From Prevotellaceae bacterium (GTDB lineage Bacteria; Bacteroidota; Bacteroidia; Bacteroidales; Bacteroidaceae), in the NCBI GenBank assembly GCA_015257125.1, contig JABZKU010000026.1:1-30741 (forward strand): a stretch of 30,741 nt of DNA, in the 5' to 3' direction. This document shows positions 16,120-23,830 of the stretch, piece by piece. A model generated the notes under the pieces. The model was not told the DNA's origin. It was given only the letters and a program-made list of their open reading frames with translations, and did no database searches. A program made the position numbers and the translations under genes. Positions within the stretch are counted from its first letter, which is position 1. The number at the start of each line of letters is the position of its first letter.

Positions 16120-17169
16120 TTATTCGGCCTGCAATTCGCCGGCAGTGGCAAGCGGACGCCAGCCTTCGCCGTAGGTAGCGTGGGCATCGGTGACGACCAC
16201 AAAGGCTTTGGGATCGACTTCCTGTATCTTGAGTTTCACGGCGGGAATCTCTTTGTTGGACACCACGAGGAAGAGCATTTCCTTGTCGTCCTTGGAATAG
16301 AGTCCGCTGCTCTTGATACGGGTGGCGGAACGATCGAGCGTTTCAAGAATGAAACTGCGCAGGGCTTCATTGGGTTGCTCGGAAATCACAAAGACGAGTT
16401 TGTCGTCTTGTGCACCGTTGATGACATAGCTGATGGTGCGCGCCGTCACGAAAATGGCGATGAGCGAATAGAAAGAGAGCAACCAGGAACCTCCGCCGGC
16501 AATGTCTTTCGCCCCCAAACCAAAGCCGATGACCACCAAACCGGAGAGTACAACAACGCCATCGCAGATTAAAATGGCATTGGAAAAACGGATGTGGGCA
16601 TATTTCTGTAACAACATAGCAACGATGTCGGTGCCACCCGTTGTGGCCTGCTGGCGCACCACGAAGCCGCAACCGAAACCGATCATGACCGCACCGATGA
16701 TGGAGGTGAGCATGAGGTGTTCGGTCATGTTGATGACGCCGCCACAGAGTTTCGTGGGGTCGAGGGCATGAAGTGAAGCGGCATCGGGATAGGCCAAAAG
16801 CGAAAGGCCGTTCATGATGACGGGGGCGATGAGGGCGGCAAAGATGGTGCGCGAACCTAATTTCGCCCCGAGGAAGACGGAGGCGAGGACGAGCAAGGGG
16901 ATGTCGAAGAAATAACCGAACGTACCGACCTGAATGGAGGGGAAGATATTGTGGAGCACGATGCTGGCGCCATAGACACCTCCGGGCACAATATTGTAGG
17001 GGTTGATGAAGAAGACGAAACCGGCGCACATCACGGTGACCCCGAGAACGATGTTAAACCACGAAGTCCACCAACTCAACTGGCGGGCGGGTTCGCACCA
17101 TGTTTTGATGCGCTCACTCAAAGGGCGAGCGGAGGCAGCGGAAGAGGAACGAGGAGTTTCGTTGGTCAT
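16120..17169 (-). CDS. YitT-family membrane protein with C-terminal DUF2179 domain
   Basis: The 349-residue protein has a polar N-terminus (about 35 residues) and about six membrane helices, starting with WFNIVLGVTVMCAGFVFFI. The motif NPYNIVPGGVYGASIVL is typical of the YitT (DUF161) module, as is ATTGGTDIVAMLL, which repeats the GGxxxx theme later in the barrel. A soluble C-terminal domain (about 265-340) follows with ETLDRSATRIKSSGLYSKDDK and VDPKAFVVVTDAHATYGEGW, which is DUF2179. The family is widespread, and transport of an unknown solute is assumed. A TTG/TAACTTTG promoter lies 55-82 nt upstream. Confidence 0.92.
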   Translation of the reverse strand: MTNETPRSSSAASARPLSERIKTWCEPARQLSWWTSWFNIVLGVTVMCAGFVFFINPYNIVPGGVYGASIVLHNIFPSIQVGTFGYFFDIPLLVLASVFLGAKLGSRTIFAALIAPVIMNGLSLLAYPDAASLHALDPTKLCGGVINMTEHLMLTSIIGAVMIGFGCGFVVRQQATTGGTDIVAMLLQKYAHIRFSNAILICDGVVVLSGLVVIGFGLGAKDIAGGGSWLLSFYSLIAIFVTARTISYVINGAQDDKLVFVISEQPNEALRSFILETLDRSATRIKSSGLYSKDDKEMLFLVVSNKEIPAVKLKIQEVDPKAFVVVTDAHATYGEGWRPLATAGELQAE

Positions 17170-17223
17170 AAAAGAAGGTTTAAGTGTGAAAACATAAAGG
17201 CAAAATGCACTTTACGCCGTGTA

Positions 17224-17251
17224 CAAAGTTACGAACTTCGGCACGAAACAA
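17224..17251 (-). promoter_or_regulatory. Promoter of the YitT-family gene (TTG-N17-TAACTTTG)
   Basis: On the minus strand TTG lies at 17249-17251 and TAACTTTG at 17224-17231, spaced 17 nt. The leader would be about 45 nt to the ATG at 17169. Confidence 0.7.
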
Positions 17252-17350
17252 CGGGAGAAAAAAGAGCGCATTTGAGTTTTTTGTCCATATTGGACTAAAA
17301 ACGAACAGTGTACGGCGCTAAAATAAGGTGTTAAGCGGTGGGGGTCGCGA

Positions 17351-17392
17351 AAAAAGCACGCTCCCCGATGCGAAAACGTCATCGGGGAGCGT
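17351..17392 (-). terminator. Intrinsic terminator of tRNA-Leu
   Basis: On the minus strand a perfect stem of about 14 bp (acgctccccgatg / catcggggagcgt) is followed by CTTTTTT. It begins immediately after the tRNA 3' end. Confidence 0.9.
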
Positions 17393-17393
17393 G

Positions 17394-17477
17394 TGCCCGG
17401 AGCGGGACTCGAACCCGCACGACCGCAATGGTCAAGGGATTTTAAGTCCCTCGTGTCTACCATTTCACCATCCGGGC
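17394..17477 (-). tRNA. tRNA-Leu (anticodon UAA)
   Basis: The minus strand forms a class II tRNA of 84 nt. The acceptor GCCCGGA pairs with TCCGGGC. The anticodon stem AGGGA/TCCCT carries the loop CTTAAAA, whose anticodon is TAA. A variable arm of about 13 nt (tgaccattgcggtcg region) and the T-arm GCGGGTTCGAGTCCCGC follow. The discriminator is A. CCA is not encoded. Confidence 0.97.
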
Positions 17478-17490
17478 GGTTGTGCGCGTG

Positions 17491-17521
17491 CAAAGATAAG
17501 GAGAAAAGCGCGATTGGCCAA
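17491..17521 (-). promoter_or_regulatory. Promoter of tRNA-Leu (TTG-N20-TATCTTTG)
   Basis: On the minus strand TTG (17519-17521) and TATCTTTG (17491-17498) are spaced 20 nt, a full consensus match about 14 nt ahead of the mature tRNA. It overlaps the intergenic space directly after the CxxC lipoprotein gene. Confidence 0.75.
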
Positions 17522-17531
17522 ACGGCACGCG

Positions 17532-18182
17532 TCAGTTTTGCACGAGGAAGACATCGGCAGCCGGTGTGTAGGCGGCACGATAACGAAAAAGATGGGTGTT
17601 GCGCCGCCCGTCATCGGGGACTTTGAGCGGTATTCCACCATTGGCCAAATCGTAGGTACGCGAACAACGAGTGCAAACGACGTGTTCGGGCTGATCGGCA
17701 ACGGGAGAGAGCCGTCGCTCAATGTTGTCGGCGTTGTAGCAGACGGGGCAAACGGCATCGTACGCCACAACGGGAAAGGTGCCATCGAAGGCCGGCACCG
17801 ACGCGACACCGACGAGGAAGCCGGCGATGCTCTGCGGACGACCGTAGGCTTCGAGCGCTGTGCGCGGCAGGGAAGAAGCGGTGCCTCCTCCCAAAGCGGT
17901 GAGCAGATATTGTCGGGCATCGTAGGTGATGAGACACCACGAACCGGGATTGCTCACGGCGTTGCGGAGGGCGGGCGCAGCACTGACGGGGGTGAGGCGC
18001 AGGAAAGCGGGCAACGTGGAAAAACGGCGTTGCGTGTCGTCGCTGCACGCGGTGAGTGCGCCCCACAGCGTGAGCAGCGCGATGAAGAGGCCGAGCAGGC
18101 GCAACCGTTCAGCACGGAATGCCGACGAACGGGCACGATGCTCCTCGGAAAACGAGCGTTTGAACACGGCGCTAACGTTCAA
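17532..18182 (-). CDS. Lipoprotein with two CxxC pairs (zinc-ribbon or Rieske-like fold)
   Basis: The frame gives 216 residues. A basic, helical N-terminus of about 27 residues precedes a lipoprotein signal: LRLLGLFIALLTLWGALTAC, with Cys46. The C-terminal half has FDGTFPVVAYDAVCPVCYN (CxxC at 145-148) and VVCTRCSRTYDLANGG (CxxC at 170-173), then LFRYRAAY. The layout resembles Bacteroidales envelope proteins with a Rieske-like beta fold, but the His ligands of a Rieske cluster are missing and four Cys suggest zinc or rubredoxin-type iron. No ATG is available. The frame opens with TTG at 18182, touching the previous stop; TTG at 18104 would give a cleaner lipoprotein signal. It is the last gene of a long minus-strand run. 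Confidence 0.72.
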   Translation of the reverse strand: MNVSAVFKRSFSEEHRARSSAFRAERLRLLGLFIALLTLWGALTACSDDTQRRFSTLPAFLRLTPVSAAPALRNAVSNPGSWCLITYDARQYLLTALGGGTASSLPRTALEAYGRPQSIAGFLVGVASVPAFDGTFPVVAYDAVCPVCYNADNIERRLSPVADQPEHVVCTRCSRTYDLANGGIPLKVPDDGRRNTHLFRYRAAYTPAADVFLVQN

Positions 18183-18671
18183 TTAGATGTGAACGAGAAC
18201 TTGCGAAAGGAAGGTGGCGATGCCGTCGGGGGCTTTCTTGAGGTGCTTCTCCACCATCTTGCGCATGAAGAAATTGAGTTCGGTGCCGACGGTGACTTTC
18301 ATCGCGCACTGACCAGCACCTTGCGGGAGCAACTGCACCCACACGTTGGCGCTGACGGGCGAACCTTCGGTGGCGAGTTTCACCAATTTGGGTTCGTCAC
18401 GCTCTACAATGGCGAGGGTGACGTGCCCCATTTGGGTATCGGCCGAAAGGGCATCTTCGGTGAAGGTCATATTTTCGAGATAACCGCGCATTTCTTCCAG
18501 TCGCTCGGGCGTGACTTGCCCTTCCGGCGCATGCTGCAAAATGGCTTGCAGGCGTTCGGGATCGGAAAGGGCTTGTTTGATGACTTCGAAACGACGCAGA
18601 TCGGCCATGCGGGCGTAGGCTTCGGCTTGTGTGGTGTTGAGGGTGTAGACTTGTGATTCGTATTTGGTCAT
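18183..18671 (-). CDS. SRPBCC-like (START/polyketide-cyclase fold) protein
   Basis: The 162-residue protein has no signal peptide. N-terminal YESQVYTLNTTQAEAYARMADL is followed by a helical linker. The strands VTLAIVERDEPKLVKLATEGSPV, ANVWVQLLPQ and CAMKVTVGTELNFFMRKMVEKHLKKAPDGIATFL then follow, ending in the long C-terminal helix typical of SRPBCC domains. Such domains bind hydrophobic ligands; no ligand can be named here. The start at 18671 is the ATG that opens the YESQVY strand. It lies 43 nt after pyrE and touches the next gene without a gap. Confidence 0.75.
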   Translation of the reverse strand: MTKYESQVYTLNTTQAEAYARMADLRRFEVIKQALSDPERLQAILQHAPEGQVTPERLEEMRGYLENMTFTEDALSADTQMGHVTLAIVERDEPKLVKLATEGSPVSANVWVQLLPQGAGQCAMKVTVGTELNFFMRKMVEKHLKKAPDGIATFLSQVLVHI

Positions 18672-18714
18672 ACGGCGTAAGTTTTTCGAGGAAGCGGAAA
18701 ACGAAATCGAGCGA

Positions 18715-19353
18715 TTAGGCTTCGGGCGTCCAGGTGGAGGGGTTGGCGCGCCAACGGGCGAGCAGCGGAAGTTGGCTCTCGTCGATGTAGCCCACACGGC
18801 AAGCGGTTTCGACCACTGCTTCGTAGTTGGTAAGCGTGGTCAGTTCGACATTGGCGGCGGCAAAGGCTTCGGCAGCCACGGGGAAACCATAGGTGAAGCT
18901 GGCCACCATGCCGAGAATTTCGAAACCTGCGGCGCGAAGGGCTTCGACGGCTTTGAGGCTGCTTCCGCCGGTGGAGATGAGATCTTCGACCACCACAATG
19001 CGTGCGCCTTCGGGGAGGGTGCCTTCGATGAGGTTGCCCATGCCGTGGTCTTTGGCTTTCGCACGAACGTAGCACATGGGGAGTCCGAGTTCATCGGCGA
19101 CCAACGCGCCTTGTGCAATGGCACCCGTGGCTACACCTGCAATGGCGGTGGCTTCGGGATATTGGCGACGAATGAGTTCGGCGAGTTGCTCTTTCACGAA
19201 CGTGCGCACCTGCGGATAAGCGAGCGTTTTACGATTGTCGCAATAGAACGGAGACAACCAACCACTCGCCCAAGTGAAGGGTTGGGTGGGTTGTACTTTG
19301 ATGCACTGAACGCTGAGCAGTTGCTCGGCGAATTGGGAAGCAATGGTGGACAT
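18715..19353 (-). CDS. pyrE: Orotate phosphoribosyltransferase
   Basis: The enzyme makes orotidine 5'-phosphate from orotate and PRPP, the fifth step of pyrimidine synthesis. The 212-residue length is normal. Motifs: SGWLSPFYCDNRKTL (orotate side, residues 30-44), IAGVATGAIAQG (71-82), the mobile loop RAKAKDHGMGN (97-107) with its catalytic Lys and His, and the PRPP-binding VVVEDLISTGGSS (120-132). Its ATG overlaps the lpxB stop by one base (TAATG), suggesting reinitiation. Confidence 0.96.
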   Translation of the reverse strand: MSTIASQFAEQLLSVQCIKVQPTQPFTWASGWLSPFYCDNRKTLAYPQVRTFVKEQLAELIRRQYPEATAIAGVATGAIAQGALVADELGLPMCYVRAKAKDHGMGNLIEGTLPEGARIVVVEDLISTGGSSLKAVEALRAAGFEILGMVASFTYGFPVAAEAFAAANVELTTLTNYEAVVETACRVGYIDESQLPLLARWRANPSTWTPEA

Positions 19354-20702
19354 TATATACAGTTGTTAGGGTTTGCGGGGGAAAGGGGCTTGCGCAACTG
19401 CGAAAGGATGCGGGCGGCGGCCTGTTCGGGTGCACCGGTCGGGCCGAGACGCCGACGCATTTCTTCGTAGCCCGACAGTTGTGCGCGACGCGCGGGACTG
19501 TCTTCCAACAGCAGGGCAAAATGCGCGGCAAGGTGCGCCGGTTGGGTGTCGTCGGCGATAAGTTCGGGCACGACGGCGCGATCGGCGATGAGATTGACGA
19601 GCGAAATGTACTTACATTTCAAGAAATACGGGCGCAGCAGGCGCACGAGTTTACCGCCGAAGAGATTGTAGCACACCACTTGGGGGACGTTGAACAGCGC
19701 GGTTTCCAAAGTGGCGGTGCCGCTGGTGACGATGGCCGCATGGCTGTGGGCGAGAAGTGCATAGGTTTCATCGCGAACGGCGCAAATGGGGAGTTCCGTA
19801 TTGGAAGTGAGCGGTTTGAGCGCTGTGGTGTGAGGTACCGTCGCGGAGTGGTGCAGCGGCGTTACTGCATCGAGCGGTGTGGATGCTTCGGCGTCGTTAT
19901 TTTCGCCCTGCTCTGCTCCTATGTTTTTTGCCTTGGAATCGAAGGGCTGCACCTGGGTCACGGTGATGCCATAACGGGCATATTCTTCGTCAGAGATACC
20001 AGGGGCGGCGGCGAGCACGACACGATAACGCGCTGGATCGGCGGTGCGGCGCACAGCTTCGAGCATTCGCGGCAAATTGTCGGCAATTTCTGCGCGGCGC
20101 GAACCGGCTAAAACGGCAATGAGTTCTCGATCATCTTCCCATCCGTGACGAGCGCAAAAGGCTTCGCGCGTTTCCTTATAAGAGGAGAGAAATGCCGCCA
20201 CTTCGTCGTGGGAGGGATTGCCGACATACTCCACAGGATAGTGATGGCGCCGCGCAAAATAGTCGACTTCGAACGGCAGAATCGACAAAAGATGGTCAAC
20301 ATGGCGCCGAATGCTGCGAATGCGCCCTTCTTTCCACGCCCATATTTTGGGCGCAATGTAGTAGAACACCGGACAGGCGGTGTGCGCCTTGACCCACTTG
20401 GCGATCTTCAAGTTGAAACCGGGATAGTCGACCAACACAACGCAATGGGGTTGCCATTCGGCGATGGCGTCTTCACACTCCTTCATCGCACGAAGAATCG
20501 TGGGGAGGTGGAGCAACACTTGCACGAAACCCATGTAGGCGAGTTCGCGGTAGTGACGCAACAACGACATCCCCTCGGCTTGCATCAAGTCGCCGCCGAA
20601 ACCGCGAAACTCGGCTTCGGGATCGCTCGCCTTGAGCGAACGAATGAGATGGGACGCATGCAAATCGCCGGACGCTTCACCGGCTACAAGAAAATAGCGC
20701 AT
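19353..20702 (-). CDS. lpxB: Lipid-A-disaccharide synthase
   Basis: The glycosyltransferase joins UDP-diacylglucosamine and lipid X at the inner membrane during lipid A synthesis. Family signs: MRYFLVAGEASGDLHASHLI (1-20), FRGFGGDLMQAEGM (32-45), CVVLVDYPGFNLKIAKW (87-103), KIWAWKEGRI (119-128), FEVDYFA-x6-PVEYVGNP (144-163), LAGSRRAEI (198-206) and the donor site TSGTATLETALFNVPQVVCY (326-345). At 449 residues it exceeds the usual 375-390. The excess is a Thr/Ser/Asn-rich insert at about 255-303, before the final nucleotide-binding region. It sits between surE (42-nt gap) and pyrE. Confidence 0.96.
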   Translation of the reverse strand: MRYFLVAGEASGDLHASHLIRSLKASDPEAEFRGFGGDLMQAEGMSLLRHYRELAYMGFVQVLLHLPTILRAMKECEDAIAEWQPHCVVLVDYPGFNLKIAKWVKAHTACPVFYYIAPKIWAWKEGRIRSIRRHVDHLLSILPFEVDYFARRHHYPVEYVGNPSHDEVAAFLSSYKETREAFCARHGWEDDRELIAVLAGSRRAEIADNLPRMLEAVRRTADPARYRVVLAAAPGISDEEYARYGITVTQVQPFDSKAKNIGAEQGENNDAEASTPLDAVTPLHHSATVPHTTALKPLTSNTELPICAVRDETYALLAHSHAAIVTSGTATLETALFNVPQVVCYNLFGGKLVRLLRPYFLKCKYISLVNLIADRAVVPELIADDTQPAHLAAHFALLLEDSPARRAQLSGYEEMRRRLGPTGAPEQAAARILSQLRKPLSPANPNNCI

Positions 20703-20744
20703 GAGGGAAAAGGAGAATACGTGAAGGGACTACCCGCAAAGGGA

Positions 20745-21533
20745 TCAAAGGTGGAACGAGTGCAGCAAATCGTAGTGCGTACTGTCGAGCGTCTGTGGGG
20801 TGATGGCCACATAACCGTGCGCCAGCGCCCAACGGTCGGTGTCTTCTGCCTCGGGTTCCAGCTCCATCGGTTCGCCGGTCAACCAATAATAAGGCGTTCC
20901 GCTGCGCGGACGACGGCTCTCGGCGATCTCGTTGATCCAACGCGAACGCGCCATGCGACAAACGCGTACTCCTTTGAAAGATTCGCGCGCGGGGAAGTTC
21001 ACATTGAGCGTGGAGAAAGGAGGAAGACCGTCACACAACAATTTGATGACGATCTCACGTATATAGGGGACGCAAGGTGAGAAATCGGCCTCGGGACGAT
21101 GGTCACAAAGCGAGAATCCCACAGCGGGAATCCCCTGCAAGGCGCCTTCGGAAGCTGCGCCCATCGTACCGGAGTAGAAGGTGTTCACGCTCGAATTGTC
21201 GCCGTGATTGATACCCGTCACCACCAAATCGGGCGTGCGACCGCGCATAGGCAAAAGGACGTTGAAGGCGAGTTTCACGCAATCGACGGGGCTACCGGAG
21301 CAAGCGAAAATTTCCAATCCTTCTTCGCGGTGCACCAAACGGTTGTGGATGGGCGCGGTCGAAGTGATGGCGCATCCGTAGCCCGAACGTCCACCGCCCG
21401 GTGCCACGACGAGCAGATCGGCCATCGGATGGAGCGTATCGATCAGTGTGTTGATGCCCGCGGCCTTATAACCATCATCGTTGGAGATGAGGATAAAGGG
21501 ACGAGACATGCCACGATTATTGGGTTCTGTCAT
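20745..21533 (-). CDS. surE: 5'/3'-nucleotidase SurE
   Basis: This metal-dependent nucleoside monophosphatase acts in the cytoplasm. Motifs: ILISNDDGYKAAGI, with the metal-binding Asp19-Asp20; VVAPGGGRSGYGCAIT; ACSGSPVDCVKLA; LVVTGINHGDNSSVNTFYSG; TMGAASEGALQGIPAVGFSL. At 262 residues it is normal for the family. An internal ATG at 21509 (MSRPFILISNDDG) is an equally plausible start. It lies 25 nt after the FecCD permease and 42 nt before lpxB. Confidence 0.95.
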   Translation of the reverse strand: MTEPNNRGMSRPFILISNDDGYKAAGINTLIDTLHPMADLLVVAPGGGRSGYGCAITSTAPIHNRLVHREEGLEIFACSGSPVDCVKLAFNVLLPMRGRTPDLVVTGINHGDNSSVNTFYSGTMGAASEGALQGIPAVGFSLCDHRPEADFSPCVPYIREIVIKLLCDGLPPFSTLNVNFPARESFKGVRVCRMARSRWINEIAESRRPRSGTPYYWLTGEPMELEPEAEDTDRWALAHGYVAITPQTLDSTHYDLLHSFHL

Positions 21534-21558
21534 AACTAGTGTTTGTTGTTGTGTTGAG

Positions 21559-22587
21559 TCAATGAGAAGGGCGCCGCATCAAGAGCAAAAAGACGATCGG
21601 CGCGCCAATCAGCGGTGTTACCGCATTAAGGGGGAGTGTGCCCGACGGCCAAGGGAGGGCGCAAAGGAACTGACAGGCCAGTGCCAAGAGTGCTCCGACG
21701 GCGAGCGTCATCGGTAAGACGCGCCGATGGAGCGATGTTCCGCACAAAAGTCGTGCAGCATGAGGAGCAGCCAGCCCGACGAACGCCACCGGTCCACAGA
21801 AAGCCGTCGACCAAGCGGTGATCCAGCCCACAGCAAAGAGCAGACGCGAACGACTGCGTCGCGGGTCGATGCCCAAAGTGCGCGCATAGTTTTCGCCGAG
21901 CAACCAAGCATCGAGCGTGGTCGTCTGCCGCCAACAATAGGCGACCGGTAAAAGCAATGCCGCCACGAAAAGGGGTAGGCGCGTTCGGCCGACGGAAGAG
22001 AAATCGCCCAGTGTCCACAGCTGAAAACTGCGCAAACCGTCGGTCGTGGAAAAGTAAGCCATCAGCGCAAGCACCGAGGAAAGGACGAATGAAACCATCA
22101 CACCGGCCACCAACAGGGCGGTTCCGTGAAACTGCTTACGAGCTAACTGCACAATCAGTGCCAAGACGAGCAAAGCGCCGCACAAAGCCATCATCACCCC
22201 GAACAATTCGCCGGCTAACGGTGGGAGCGTGCGGAGAAAAAGAAGTGCACCACTGCTCCAAATCAGCGGCCCGGCAGCGGCCCCCACGGCGGCGCCGGCA
22301 TGAATGCCGAAGAGCGAAGGATCGGCCAGCGGATTTTCGAACAACGTCTGGGTGATCAGCCCGCAGAGCCCCAAACTCGCACCCACCGTCAAGGCAGTGA
22401 GCAAGCGCGGCAAACGATAGTCCAAGACAATCGCACGCGCCGTGTCTGAGGTTTCGCCGCCGAAGAGTGCCGATCCGATTTCGCCGAGCGTAAGTTCGAC
22501 ACTGCCGCAACATAGACTCGCAACGACGAGTCCAAAACCGGCGAGTAGCAGGAGCAACGGGAGGGCGAATCGTTGTTTTTTTCGCAT
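21559..22587 (-). CDS. FecCD-family ABC permease (siderophore/cobalamin/heme type)
   Basis: The 342-residue protein has about ten membrane helices. Family motifs: LDYRLPRLLTALTVGASLGLCGLITQTLFENPLADPSLFGI (residues 54-94, the R-LPR and NPLA-P signature), TLDAWLLGENYARTLGID, and near the end GPVAFVGLAAPHAARLLCGTSLHRRVLP. The AAPHAAR segment is the coupling region. It imports iron chelates, heme or B12 with an ATPase and a binding protein. The binding protein is directly upstream, but no ATPase is in the window. The gap to the binding-protein gene is 109 nt. Confidence 0.93.
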   Translation of the reverse strand: MRKKQRFALPLLLLLAGFGLVVASLCCGSVELTLGEIGSALFGGETSDTARAIVLDYRLPRLLTALTVGASLGLCGLITQTLFENPLADPSLFGIHAGAAVGAAAGPLIWSSGALLFLRTLPPLAGELFGVMMALCGALLVLALIVQLARKQFHGTALLVAGVMVSFVLSSVLALMAYFSTTDGLRSFQLWTLGDFSSVGRTRLPLFVAALLLPVAYCWRQTTTLDAWLLGENYARTLGIDPRRSRSRLLFAVGWITAWSTAFCGPVAFVGLAAPHAARLLCGTSLHRRVLPMTLAVGALLALACQFLCALPWPSGTLPLNAVTPLIGAPIVFLLLMRRPSH

Positions 22588-22696
22588 AGCGCTGTTGTGG
22601 GGATGGACAAATGGGACTCACCGACTCGTCCGAATAACCGAATGTTGGGAGTCCTGCGCAGCCGTCGCGCGGCGGTTCGTCACACGCGCACAAGGT

Positions 22697-23830
22697 TTAG
22701 CGCAAAGGCGTGAACCGGGGTTCTTGTTCGTCAGTATCCTTCGCCCCGCCGGCGTTCTCGGCTCTTTTCCTCTCTGTAGTGAGCACATTGCGCCAAGCGC
22801 GCAATAGCAACGACGGGGCAAAAGGTGTTTCTTCGTAATAAGCGCAGCGCAGGGTATTGCAGCCCCAAACACGGCGTTGGCGAAACGCCCGAAAACGCGT
22901 GTAGAGGGGTTGTTCGCGCTGTAGCATCTCATACGTCAGTTCGTGCGGCGCAGCATATTTCATCACCCACACATCAGCATCGGCACAGCGTTGCAACATC
23001 CGTTCGAGTTCCATCGGTACGCTACCGGCATGCACATCGTCGGCCCACACATAGCGGCCGCCGGCATCGGCAATGACACGCGCCACATAGCTCTGACCGC
23101 CGGGCACATACCACGTGCCGTGTTCCGCCCGATCCACCATCACCAACGGCCGCTTCTGTTTCGGCTGACTCGTCTTCGCCGTTTGTTGAACTTCGCGGTA
23201 GGCGTTTTCTTCCGCCTTGAAAAGGCTATCCGCCGTCGCACCGCGCCCAACCAAACGGCCGTAGAAGCGCATCCATTCGGCACGACCGAGGGGCGTACTT
23301 TCCATGTAGTCGGCACAGCATATCGTGGGGATCCCTAATCGCTCTACCACCGTGGGGCGCTCGTTGGCAAAGGGCGCATACCACCACGCATCGACGCCGG
23401 CGGTTTTCATACGTTCGACATCGGGCGCGACGCCCGTGCCGAAATCAGCAAGTCGTTCTCGCTGCAATCGTGGCGAAACGACAAATCGCGCCTCACAAAT
23501 GCCTGCCAAACAGTCGGCCGCTCCGAGTCGCAGAAGCAAAGCGGCGTGCACCGTGCTCTGCGGCAACACGCGACGGCAAGGCACTTCAATCACCGTGCAG
23601 CCCGAAGGCACATCGGGGGCGGTGCCGCGGGGTACCAAAGCATATTGGGCGCGCACCGCCGTACTGTCCCACGGATCGAGCACCGTGGCCAGTTCGTAAC
23701 CGCCGCGTGTTTCCAAGCGCAGGAGTCGCGCATGACGCAAACGCCCTCCTGTTTCGACCGCCGGTGCGCAAGCCACGCACAACCACAGGCAGCACACAGC
23801 CGCCCATGCGACACACAGCCACGTCTTCAC
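22697..23830 (-). CDS. Periplasmic substrate-binding lipoprotein (BtuF/FhuD-like)
   Basis: The 377-residue protein has a Cys-rich signal with lipobox LCVAC (Cys21). It follows the class III binding-protein plan. The N-terminal lobe has RLGAADCLAGICEARFV and ERMKTAGVDAWWYAPFANERPTVVERLGIPTICCADYMESTPLGRAEWMRFYGRLV. A long helix carries ADSLFKAEENAYREV. The C-terminal lobe has KRPLVMVDRAEHGTWYVPGGQSYVARVIADAGG. These match the periplasmic-binding domain of iron-chelate, heme and B12 systems; the ligand is not evident. It overlaps the asparaginase stop by 4 nt and lies 109 nt before its permease. Confidence 0.88.
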   Translation of the reverse strand: MKTWLCVAWAAVCCLWLCVACAPAVETGGRLRHARLLRLETRGGYELATVLDPWDSTAVRAQYALVPRGTAPDVPSGCTVIEVPCRRVLPQSTVHAALLLRLGAADCLAGICEARFVVSPRLQRERLADFGTGVAPDVERMKTAGVDAWWYAPFANERPTVVERLGIPTICCADYMESTPLGRAEWMRFYGRLVGRGATADSLFKAEENAYREVQQTAKTSQPKQKRPLVMVDRAEHGTWYVPGGQSYVARVIADAGGRYVWADDVHAGSVPMELERMLQRCADADVWVMKYAAPHELTYEMLQREQPLYTRFRAFRQRRVWGCNTLRCAYYEETPFAPSLLLRAWRNVLTTERKRAENAGGAKDTDEQEPRFTPLR

